Below are positions 52,331-59,537 of a stretch of DNA of 64,000 bases, in pieces. The stretch's first letter is position 1. Every line of letters begins with the position of its first letter. The stretch covers positions 3,224,001 through 3,288,000 of the forward strand of contig NZ_CP022436.1 of the NCBI RefSeq assembly GCF_002224285.1, written 5' to 3'. This stretch comes from Arthrobacter sp. YN. Lineage in GTDB: Bacteria; Actinomycetota; Actinomycetes; Actinomycetales; Micrococcaceae. A program made the translations under genes and the position numbers. The notes below the pieces were generated by a model. It had not been told where the DNA came from and did no database searches. It saw only the letters and a program-made list of their open reading frames with translations.

Positions 52331-52336
52331 ACTCTA
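52331..52336 (-). promoter_or_regulatory. -10 hexamer TAGAGT of the thioredoxin/TPR-OYE operon
   Basis: TAGAGT, seven bases, ATG 52323 on the minus strand. Confidence 0.6.
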
Positions 52337-52360
52337 GCCGCTGCCCTGCAGCTGAATTGC

Positions 52361-54103
52361 CTACTTGAAGCTTGCCCCTACCAAGCCACGGGTGGCTGCT
52401 ACGAGCTTCATGGGATCTGCGGATCCTGCCGGCGGAATGTACACCGCCACGGACTCGGCGAAGTTCAGCACCATGCCGGTAGTAGTCTCCTTGCCCCCGG
52501 CAAAAACGGCGGAATCGTCTTCAAGCAGGAGTTTGTCTCCTGCCGCCTTGGGCGTGCCCTCGAAGGCGAAGTCCAGTCGTCCCACCACCAGCGCGCCTCC
52601 GTCGGCAGTGCGCAGCACTACGGTCTGGTTGGTCACGGGTGTGTGGGTGAACTTGAAGTTGGCGCTGGTCCCGTTCTTCACGGTATCTGCCTGGTAGGCA
52701 AGGGCACCGGCGATGTACGGGGACGCCTGGCCGTCAGCCAGCTTGCTCCGGTTCGGGGAGTCAGGCGTGGTCAGCATTTCAGCCAGAATGCCCAAGGCCT
52801 CGTTCCCGCTGTACGCCAAGCCGGTGTTGTCGGCGGCGGGCACGGGTTCGGTTCCTTCGCGGGGAACCGGGAACGACGGGAAGTTGGTGCCCGGCTGCAG
52901 CGGCGCACTGCCCCAGAGCTTGTAGTTTTCGCGCGGCGAGAGCTGAACCAGCGTCAGGACCTGGGGCACAACGTTGCCGTCGCCCTGGGTGAGGGCAAGG
53001 ACCGTACGGGGCCATTCACGCTTGGTGCTGATCACACTGCTCTGGAGCTTCGTGGCCCGGACGGGCATACGGGCTTCGTAAGCCGATACAGCGGTGCGGA
53101 CCTTGTAGTTCTGCGTACGGATCTGCAGTTCCATCTTGTCGACGCGGGGAGCCAGCTTGGCTGCATCCTTGGCAGCGTCAGCAGCATCAACCGTGCTGGC
53201 AACCTGTTCCAGGATCCGCTGCAACTGGGATTCCAGCAGCACGGGGGTGCCGCCTTCACCTTCGGCAGGAGCTGCGGCAGAAGAGGTGGGAGTCGCCTCA
53301 GGCGTCGTGGTTGCCTGGGCGGCGACAGCCGTGCCGCCTACCATGACCGCGGCCAAGGCAGCAGCAATGGCGGTAACCCGGAGCGCAGGGCCCTCGGTTT
53401 CCGGACCACGACGACGGCCGGCGTCACTTGACGTCGACTGGACGGGCAGCGTGGTGGTCTCGCCGCCATCATGCGGCTCGTCGTCCTGGCCGTCCTTGCG
53501 GCGGTTGGACAGGGCTTTGGCGATGAAGGGCAGGGCCGCTCCCACCAGGATGATGATGATGCCCAGGACGATCAGCGGCACGGCCCAAGGGGTGGTGGCG
53601 TTGTTCGGGAACGTCATGGAAATCGACGACGGCGCAGGCTGGGTTCCGTCTGCGGCTACCAGCAGGGACCACTCGCCATCAGCAGGGGGGTTCCAGGTGT
53701 AGTCCAGCTCTCCGCTGGCGTCTTCGGTGCTGACCCACAGATCGGATCCCGCCGGGGAGGGCGCCGTTGCTTCGCCATCCACCGAGGTTGCCTCCAGTGA
53801 CTTCTGGTCTGCCGACACGCCGGTCAGTGTGGTGTGGGCGGTCTCACCCACCCAGGCTTCGACGTCGTCCGGCCGTGCGGTGGCGACCATGAAGTTGCCT
53901 TCGCCCTGGATCTTGATCTTCACTGGCCCCTCATGGAGGGCAATCAACTTTGGGTCGATCACCGTCAACGGGGCAGCTTTGGTATCGCTGGGAACCGAGG
54001 CGGTTACGGTCTCGGAGGGGGCCCAGAAAGTCAGCTGGCCAATGCCGGCCAGCATCGTCAGCAGGCCCAGCAGCACCAGCAAGGCTGCAGTCTTCAAACG
54101 CAC
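52361..54103 (-). CDS. large membrane-anchored surface protein of unknown function
   Basis: 580 residues with an unusual layout: membrane helix at about 5-25, an extracellular beta-rich region (about 30-175), a second helix near 182-203 (AVPLIVLGIIIILVGAALPF), a charged cytoplasmic stretch, then a third hydrophobic segment near 245-265 ending AVAAQA like a signal peptide, a low-complexity linker and a C-terminal globular domain of about 290 residues. I do not recognise either folded domain. GTG 54103 is preferred: AGGTGA lies five to six bases upstream. No partner gene overlaps it. Confidence 0.78.
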   Translation of the reverse strand: MRLKTAALLVLLGLLTMLAGIGQLTFWAPSETVTASVPSDTKAAPLTVIDPKLIALHEGPVKIKIQGEGNFMVATARPDDVEAWVGETAHTTLTGVSADQKSLEATSVDGEATAPSPAGSDLWVSTEDASGELDYTWNPPADGEWSLLVAADGTQPAPSSISMTFPNNATTPWAVPLIVLGIIIILVGAALPFIAKALSNRRKDGQDDEPHDGGETTTLPVQSTSSDAGRRRGPETEGPALRVTAIAAALAAVMVGGTAVAAQATTTPEATPTSSAAAPAEGEGGTPVLLESQLQRILEQVASTVDAADAAKDAAKLAPRVDKMELQIRTQNYKVRTAVSAYEARMPVRATKLQSSVISTKREWPRTVLALTQGDGNVVPQVLTLVQLSPRENYKLWGSAPLQPGTNFPSFPVPREGTEPVPAADNTGLAYSGNEALGILAEMLTTPDSPNRSKLADGQASPYIAGALAYQADTVKNGTSANFKFTHTPVTNQTVVLRTADGGALVVGRLDFAFEGTPKAAGDKLLLEDDSAVFAGGKETTTGMVLNFAESVAVYIPPAGSADPMKLVAATRGLVGASFK

Positions 54104-54299
54104 AGGATCACCTATCATCAGCGGTCGTTGAACTTCAAGGGTAACCGTTTTGTTATCAGAGAGTCAGATCGGGGTGATCTCACCAACATCGGGAAAACCC
54201 CGCCATCGCGCCGCCCTCGCGGGATTCCGTGCTCCTGATAGTGTGGCGATGATCATGATAACCGGGCCTTTCAGCGCCTGAATCAGCCCTTTACCACTA

Positions 54300-55613
54300 A
54301 TGAAAAGGCAGCAAAACCGCGTGAAAGACCACTTGGAGCCCCGTCCCACCGATGAGCCCGGGTCAAGTGCGGTGGATGCTTCCTCGGACGGCACCGCCGC
54401 AACGGTTCCGGTCCGCACCGGACGACTCGCCGCCCTCGGGCGCAGGTTGAGGCAGCCAATTCCCGGAGCCCGCACCCGCGTACGTTTCGAAATGCCCCCG
54501 GAAGACGAAACCGACGAAGGCCCCGGAGGCCTTCGGCCCGAAGACGACCACGGCTTCGGCGCCCCGGGGCCGCGAATGTCATCCCAGCACCCTCTCTATG
54601 TGGGCTTCATGGGGACCGCCGGCGTCGGAATTGCCCTGGCAGTGTTCTATATCGCCAGCAACACCACCCAGCTCATCCTGTGGATCGTCGCCGCACTCTT
54701 CATCGCCTTGGGCCTGGATCCCGTAGTCCGCTGGCTGGAATCCCGCAGGGTCCCCCGGCCTGCAGGCATCCTGATCTCCGTTTCAGCCCTCGTCCTGGCG
54801 GTGGCAGGGTTCTTCGCAACCCTGATTCCCACCATCGTGGAACAGGTATCGGAAATCGTTCGCCAGGCCCCCGAATGGATCCGCGGGTTCCTCGACTCGG
54901 ACTTCTTCCGCAACGCCGACAGCCAATTCGGCGTCCGTGACCGGATCACTACTGAGCTGGATAAGTTCGTCAAGGATCCCGAGGCCATGGGCGGGATCTT
55001 CGGCGGCGTTGTCGGCTTTGGGTCCACGGTCGCCAATGGCTTGTTCGGCTCGCTGATCGTGCTGGTCCTGAGCCTCTACTTCCTGGCGGCCCTGCCGTCC
55101 ATGAAGAAGTGGGCCTACCGCCTCGCTCCCCGGTCCCGCCGTCCCCGTGTTGAGGCTCTCTCGGAGGCCATCACCGATTCCGTGGGCAACTACGTGATCG
55201 GCCAGGCCTGCGTTGCTCTCCTGAATGCGATCTTCGCTTTCATTGTGATGACCATCCTGGGCATCCCCTTCAGCGTCCTGCTTGCCTTTGTGGTGGCCCT
55301 GCTTGCCTTCATTCCGCTGGTGGGCGGCATGATCGCCGCCGTCGTGGTCATCCTGGTGGCCCTCACCGCCGGATGGCAGACCGCCGTTGTCTACGCGATC
55401 GCCTACTTCGCCTACCTGCAGTTCGAGGCGTACTTCATCTCGCCACGCATCATGCAACGTGCCGTGGCCGTTCCCGGAGCCGTGGCTGTGATCTCGGTGA
55501 TCGCCGGTGGCAGCCTGCTCGGCGTCCTGGGTGCGCTGATCGCCATTCCCACCGCGGCCGCCATCATGCTGCTGATCAAGGAAGTCTTCATCATCCGCCA
55601 AGACCGGCACTGA
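54300..55613 (+). CDS. AI-2E family transporter (PerM-like)
   Basis: 437 residues. A 90-residue charged cytoplasmic N-terminus precedes about eight helices with the family motifs LGLDPVVRWLESRRVPRP, PTIVEQVSEIVRQAP and the C-terminal FALYLQFEAYFISPRIMQ-like segment YLQFEAYFISPRIMQRAV. Members have been linked to AI-2 export or Na+/H+ antiport; the long N-terminal tail is a feature of actinobacterial versions. The start is uncertain since no ribosome binding site or -10 box is obvious at 54300. Confidence 0.87.
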   Translation: MKRQQNRVKDHLEPRPTDEPGSSAVDASSDGTAATVPVRTGRLAALGRRLRQPIPGARTRVRFEMPPEDETDEGPGGLRPEDDHGFGAPGPRMSSQHPLYVGFMGTAGVGIALAVFYIASNTTQLILWIVAALFIALGLDPVVRWLESRRVPRPAGILISVSALVLAVAGFFATLIPTIVEQVSEIVRQAPEWIRGFLDSDFFRNADSQFGVRDRITTELDKFVKDPEAMGGIFGGVVGFGSTVANGLFGSLIVLVLSLYFLAALPSMKKWAYRLAPRSRRPRVEALSEAITDSVGNYVIGQACVALLNAIFAFIVMTILGIPFSVLLAFVVALLAFIPLVGGMIAAVVVILVALTAGWQTAVVYAIAYFAYLQFEAYFISPRIMQRAVAVPGAVAVISVIAGGSLLGVLGALIAIPTAAAIMLLIKEVFIIRQDRH

Positions 55614-55629
55614 CCTCATCCCCTGCCGG

Positions 55630-55689
55630 GTTTTTGTACAGATAGTGCCCCTTAACCGCGAGGTTAAGGGGCACTATCTGTACAAAAAC
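55630..55689. repeat. perfect 28-bp palindrome with 4-base loop
   Basis: Bases 55630-55657 and 55662-55689 are exact reverse complements around GCGA. It lies between two convergent genes. T5 is at the 5' end of the hairpin and A5 at its 3' end on both strands, the reverse of an intrinsic terminator, so no U-tract follows the stem. Confidence 0.95.
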
Positions 55690-55703
55690 TCTTGGCGACC
55701 GGA

Positions 55704-56498
55704 CTACCCGTTCGCTACCGGCCCCGCCCACTCGCGCGACAGGCCGTCGACGCCGGCACCTGCGGGAGTGACGTCGTCGACGATTTCATTCAGGACGCGC
55801 GCAGCGTATTTCTCGCCCACCCACAGGTGCTTGGCGCCGTCGACGCCGACCAGCCGGGCCTGCGGCACCAGGCTGAACCGCTGGGCTGCTTCGGCAGGCT
55901 GCAGGTAGTCGTCGTGCTCCGGCACCAGCACCGTGAGCGGCTTGCCGGAGGCGGCCCACTCCTTGAGGTGGACATCCGCGGCGCGGTGCAAAGGCGGGGA
56001 CAGCAGCACTGCACCTTCGATCTCTTGGGCTACCGGCTCCACAGCGCCGTACATCAAGGCAAGTTCGGTGCCAAAAGACCAACCGACGAGCCAGCGGTTC
56101 GGCAAACCCCGCTCGACCGCAAAGCGCACTGCCGCCTCTACGTCGTAGCGCTCCCCGACACCTTCTTCGAAGTGGCCATCGCTGGTACCGCGCGGCGACT
56201 GGGTGCCGCGCGTGTTGAACCTGAGCACAGCCACACCGGCCAGCGCCGGCAGCCTGTAGGAGGCCTTCCGGTAGACGTGGGAGTCCATGAAGCCGCCGTG
56301 CGTGGGCAGCGGGTGGAGGGTGATCAGCGTCGCGGTAACCTCCCCTGATTCCGGCAACGCCAGCTCGCCCAGCAATACCTTGCCGTCCTCAGTGGTGAAC
56401 TCCACATTCTCGCGTCGGGCGGGAAGGACCGTGGAGGCGCGGATCTCCGAGGGGGCAGCCTGCGGGGTAAACACGAACGAGGCGGGGTCGAAAGTCAT
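55704..56498 (-). CDS. alpha/beta hydrolase
   Basis: 264 residues. Nucleophile Ser in VGWSFGTELALMYG, a dipeptidyl-peptidase-like LITLHPLPTHGGFMDS oxyanion region, acid in LVPEHDDYLQP and histidine in DGAKHLWVGE. The pattern RFNTRGTQSPRGTSDGHFEEG is typical of a conserved actinobacterial group of these proteins. Cytoplasmic; substrate unknown. A leaderless-type promoter lies directly upstream. Confidence 0.88.
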   Translation of the reverse strand: MTFDPASFVFTPQAAPSEIRASTVLPARRENVEFTTEDGKVLLGELALPESGEVTATLITLHPLPTHGGFMDSHVYRKASYRLPALAGVAVLRFNTRGTQSPRGTSDGHFEEGVGERYDVEAAVRFAVERGLPNRWLVGWSFGTELALMYGAVEPVAQEIEGAVLLSPPLHRAADVHLKEWAASGKPLTVLVPEHDDYLQPAEAAQRFSLVPQARLVGVDGAKHLWVGEKYAARVLNEIVDDVTPAGAGVDGLSREWAGPVANG

Positions 56499-56505
56499 GC
56501 TTCCA

Positions 56506-56511
56506 AGCCTA
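56506..56511 (-). promoter_or_regulatory. -10 hexamer TAGGCT of the 55.7-kb hydrolase gene
   Basis: TAGGCT, seven bases, ATG 56498 on the minus strand. Confidence 0.6.
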
Positions 56512-56516
56512 GCGAA

Positions 56517-56861
56517 TCAGCGGTAGCGGTAGGTCCTGCCCGTCCAGCAGTTGGTATGCCAGTGCCTGCGTTCGGCCAACCCTGCGGCCTGCCCAAACAG
56601 GTGGCTGTCGGACCACACCACCAGATGCGCGATGCCGGGGACGATGGCGGTGGAGCAGCCGGGGCAGATGTACTGCTTTTCCGCTTTTTTTGCTGTCATT
56701 GTCCGGACCATCCAGTCACCATCCGGAGCGCTTTCCCGCCGGGCAATTCCGCCCCGCGCCCTTTCCAGGTCAAGCTCAGGTGCCGGCTCGGCCCATTTGC
56801 CACCGGCGTTGCCGGAGCGTGTGCTGGACGCGTTGCGACGAGGGCGGTTGGAGCGGGGCAT
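56517..56861 (-). CDS. small putative zinc-binding protein divergent from nucS
   Basis: 114 residues, very basic at the N-terminus (MPRSNRPRRNASS) and with a C-terminal YICPGCSTAIVPG and RHWHTNCWTG, likely zinc ligands. Databases often call such proteins ATP/GTP-binding, without a visible nucleotide motif. The ATG at 56861 is preceded by a CAGAAT hexamer six bases away, a weak match to a leaderless -10. The much longer frame reaching 57629 is antisense to nucS and rejected. Being divergent from nucS hints at a DNA-related role. Confidence 0.75.
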   Translation of the reverse strand: MPRSNRPRRNASSTRSGNAGGKWAEPAPELDLERARGGIARRESAPDGDWMVRTMTAKKAEKQYICPGCSTAIVPGIAHLVVWSDSHLFGQAAGLAERRHWHTNCWTGRTYRYR

Positions 56862-56905
56862 GCTTCCATTCTGCCCCAGCCACCCTGTTGTGGATGGTGA
56901 GACGG

Positions 56906-56911
56906 TAATGT
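56906..56911 (+). promoter_or_regulatory. -10 hexamer TAATGT of nucS
   Basis: TAATGT, seven bases, GTG 56919; this supports 56919 over GTG 56910, which overlaps the hexamer. Confidence 0.55.
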
Positions 56912-56918
56912 GGGGCGG

Positions 56919-57614
56919 GTGCGACTCGTCATAGCCCGTTGTTCTGTTGATTATGTTGGCCGCCTCAAGGCCCACCTCCCCCTCGCCACCCGGCTGCTGC
57001 TGGTCAAGGCCGATGGCTCCGTACTGGTGCACTCGGACGGCGGTTCCTACAAGCCGCTGAACTGGATGAGCCCTCCGGCCACACTCCGGGTGACCACGCC
57101 GGAGGAGACGGACGTGGAGGAAGGCGTGGTGGAACAGTGGACTGTCCAGTCCGCCAAGACCGATGACCGCCTGATCATCAACATCTACGAGCAACTGCAC
57201 GACACCTCGCACGAGCTCGGTACCGACCCCGGCCTGATCAAGGATGGGGTGGAAGCGGATCTTCAGCGACTCCTTGCGGAGCAGATCGAGACCCTCGGAA
57301 CCGGCTACTCCCTCATCCGCCGCGAGTACTTCACGGCAATCGGTCCGGTAGACATCCTGGCCCGGGACGCAAACGGCGCCACAGTGGCCGTTGAACTCAA
57401 GCGGCGCGGCGACATTGACGGCGTCGAACAGCTCACGCGGTACCTTGAGCTGCTCAACCGCGATCCCTTGCTGGCACCCGTGCGCGGCATCTTCGCCGCA
57501 CAGCAAATCAAGCCCCAGGCAAAGGTCCTGGCCAACGATCGCGGGATCGCCTGCGTGACGCTTGATTATGACGCCATGCGCGGCGTGGATGACAGCGAGT
57601 CCCGGCTCTTCTAG
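56919..57614 (+). CDS. nucS: mismatch-specific endonuclease NucS/EndoMS
   Basis: 231 residues. Cuts both strands at mismatches and replaces MutSL in actinobacteria and some archaea. The N-terminal DNA-binding domain starts [16 protein letters not shown]; the C-terminal PD-(D/E)xK nuclease has Asp145 (GPVDILARD), Glu159 and Lys161 (VAVELKRRG). Length and spacing match the family. Downstream, nagA begins 44 bases after the stop with its own promoter. Confidence 0.95.
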   Translation: MRLVIARCSVDYVGRLKAHLPLATRLLLVKADGSVLVHSDGGSYKPLNWMSPPATLRVTTPEETDVEEGVVEQWTVQSAKTDDRLIINIYEQLHDTSHELGTDPGLIKDGVEADLQRLLAEQIETLGTGYSLIRREYFTAIGPVDILARDANGATVAVELKRRGDIDGVEQLTRYLELLNRDPLLAPVRGIFAAQQIKPQAKVLANDRGIACVTLDYDAMRGVDDSESRLF

Positions 57615-57645
57615 CTCTTCCCCAGGCACATGTGCCGCAGGCCAC

Positions 57646-57651
57646 TAGAAT
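57646..57651 (+). promoter_or_regulatory. -10 hexamer TAGAAT of nagA
   Basis: TAGAAT, seven bases, ATG 57659; no ribosome binding site. Confidence 0.65.
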
Positions 57652-57658
57652 CGACATC

Positions 57659-58912
57659 ATGACTGCCGCAGATCGTTTGCCCACTTCTTCCGCGCCAAGC
57701 CACCAGATCATCAAAGGCACGATTGTCAGTGACGGCGAGGTGGTGGAGGACGGCCTGGTTGCCATCGAAGGTGACAGAATCGCCTATGCCGGAGCTGCGG
57801 GTGGCTTTGATCCGGAATCCTTTGAAGGTTTCCAGAGCGCCGTCCGTTTGGGAGTACCCAGCGGCAGCTACCTGATTCCCGGACTGGTGGATGTTCACTG
57901 CCACGGTGGCAACGGCGGCGACTTCCCTGGCGGAGAAGAGGCATCGGCGCGCAAAGCCGTCGACTTCCTGCACCGTTCGGGAACAACAACGTTCCTTGCC
58001 AGCATGGTGACCGCTCCCCCGGAGGACCTCCTCCGTGGCATCCAGCTGTATGTAAAGCTCGCGGACGAAGGCCTCGTAGCCGGAATCCACCTCGAAGGCC
58101 CGTTCCTTTCCCATGCCCGCTGCGGAGCCCAGAACCCGGACTACTTGCTGGAACCGGACCTGGACCTCATGGAGGAGCTCGTCGGCGCCGCCGCCGGCAA
58201 GCTGGCCACCATGACCTACGCCCCTGAGCTTCCGGGCGCTGCCGCGCTGGTGGACCTGATGACCTCCCACGGCGTCACTCCTTCGCTGGGCCACACGGAT
58301 TGCGACGACGCCACGGCGGCAGCGTCGCTGGCCGCCGCCCGCGAAGGGCTGGAATCAGCAGGGTTCGACGGCGTCAGCTCACTTCCCACCGTGACGCACC
58401 TTTTCAATGGGATGCCTCCCCTGCACCACCGCGCTCCGGGTCCCGTTGCTGCCTGCCTGCGGATGGCGCAGGAAGGAAAGGCCGTGGTGGAGCTCATCGC
58501 CGACGGCACACATCTGGATCCCAGCACGGTAGCCACGGTCTTCCAACTGGTAGGAGCTGCCAATATTGTCCTGGTGACGGACTCCATGGCCGCCGCCGGC
58601 CTTTCGGACGGCAGCTACATGCTGGGCCCCTCCCCTGTGACCGTCAGCGATGGTGTCGCCACGCTGGATGCCACGGGGTCAATCGCAGGTGGTACCGCCA
58701 CCCTCCTTGAGGTCGTCCGCAAAACCGTAGCGTCCGGCGTCGAACTTCCCGACGCCATTTGTTCCGCTACTGCAGTGCCAGCAGCTGTCCTTGGGCTTTC
58801 CGACGAAATAGGCGGACTGCGTCGTGGCCTGCGGGCGGACGTCGTTGTTACTAACCACGATCTTGAACTCACCGGCGTCATGCGCAACGGCTTGTGGCTG
58901 TCGCAGCGCTAA
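57659..58912 (+). CDS. nagA: N-acetylglucosamine-6-phosphate deacetylase
   Basis: 417 residues of the amidohydrolase superfamily. Metal and substrate motifs: VDVHCHGGNGGDF (HxH), IHLEGPFLS with the metal glutamate, LGHTDCD, THLFNGMPPLHHR, IADGTHLDP and VTDSMAAAG with the catalytic Asp. Hydrolyses GlcNAc-6-P to GlcN-6-P, the substrate of NagB at 46.9 kb. The first 18 residues are extra relative to E. coli NagA. Confidence 0.95.
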   Translation: MTAADRLPTSSAPSHQIIKGTIVSDGEVVEDGLVAIEGDRIAYAGAAGGFDPESFEGFQSAVRLGVPSGSYLIPGLVDVHCHGGNGGDFPGGEEASARKAVDFLHRSGTTTFLASMVTAPPEDLLRGIQLYVKLADEGLVAGIHLEGPFLSHARCGAQNPDYLLEPDLDLMEELVGAAAGKLATMTYAPELPGAAALVDLMTSHGVTPSLGHTDCDDATAAASLAAAREGLESAGFDGVSSLPTVTHLFNGMPPLHHRAPGPVAACLRMAQEGKAVVELIADGTHLDPSTVATVFQLVGAANIVLVTDSMAAAGLSDGSYMLGPSPVTVSDGVATLDATGSIAGGTATLLEVVRKTVASGVELPDAICSATAVPAAVLGLSDEIGGLRRGLRADVVVTNHDLELTGVMRNGLWLSQR

Positions 58913-59168
58913 TTGAATGCGTTGCGTTACCTTCTTTTTACCGAAAATTTTCCAGAATTGCCCAAAAGACCGTTGACCTCCGGCAGGGCACATGAAAGTG
59001 TTGTAGCAGTCTTTGTGTAGGTGGTTTTCATGCTCGCAAGACGAGTTGCGAGCGTGAAGCTCCTGCGAAACCAACCGGTATCCCCGGACGGAATCCAAGG
59101 TCTTCTCGCGGAGTAACAAAGCCGGTACGAGGTGTATCGGACTGATGTTCCATAATGAGGAGAAATAC
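58913..59168 (+). promoter_or_regulatory. cspA upstream region with probable long 5' leader
   Basis: 256 bases with no gene. TTGACC at 58972-58977 is a candidate -35; a -10 is not certain. GCTCGCAA (59032-59039) and TTGCGAGC (59046-59053) form an 8-bp hairpin in the expected leader, and GAGGAG precedes the ATG. Long structured leaders are usual for cold-shock genes. Confidence 0.5.
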
Positions 59169-59372
59169 ATGGCACTGGGAACCGTCAAGTGGTTCAACGC
59201 TGAAAAGGGCTTCGGCTTTATCACCCCGGATGACTCGGATGGGGACGTTTTTGTTCACTACTCCGAGATCCAGACCGGTGGCTTCAAGACCCTCGATGAG
59301 AACCAGCGCGTTCAGTTCGAGATCGGTCAGGGCGCCAAGGGCCCCCAGGCAACCGGCGTTACTGTCGTCTAG
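59169..59372 (+). CDS. cspA: cold shock protein
   Basis: 67 residues, one CspA-type cold-shock domain. RNA-binding motifs RNP1 KGFGFITP and RNP2 VFVHYSEI are intact, with [13 protein letters not shown] at the start. Binds single-stranded RNA and DNA and melts secondary structure. The ATG at 59169 has the strong ribosome binding site GAGGAG six bases upstream; a longer in-frame start is rejected. Ends in a 15-bp stem terminator. Confidence 0.96.
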   Translation: MALGTVKWFNAEKGFGFITPDDSDGDVFVHYSEIQTGGFKTLDENQRVQFEIGQGAKGPQATGVTVV

Positions 59373-59408
59373 CCTTACCTGCTGAATTCTGCTGGTTGCA
59401 GATTCAAC

Positions 59409-59450
59409 AAACACATTGACCCCGGCTTTCGCGTCGGGGTCAATGTGTTT
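59409..59450 (+). terminator. terminator after cspA
   Basis: AAACACATTGACCCC pairs with GGGGTCAATGTGTTT across 12 bases; the 3' arm ends in TTT. Confidence 0.8.
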
Positions 59451-59537
59451 AAGGCCAGTAATGTCTGATATTTCGACAACATCTGTTACTAACCATGAAG
59501 AAAGACGAACTGGCCCTGGTGAATGAGGGTTGACTAT

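Noticed and set aside
55630..55689. Calling the 28-bp palindrome an intrinsic terminator
   Set aside because: The T and A tracts are on the wrong sides of the stem on both strands.
56517..57629. A 370-codon frame extending the small zinc-binding protein across nucS
   Set aside because: Only the last 114 codons look real; the rest is antisense to nucS, and ATG 56861 has better signals.
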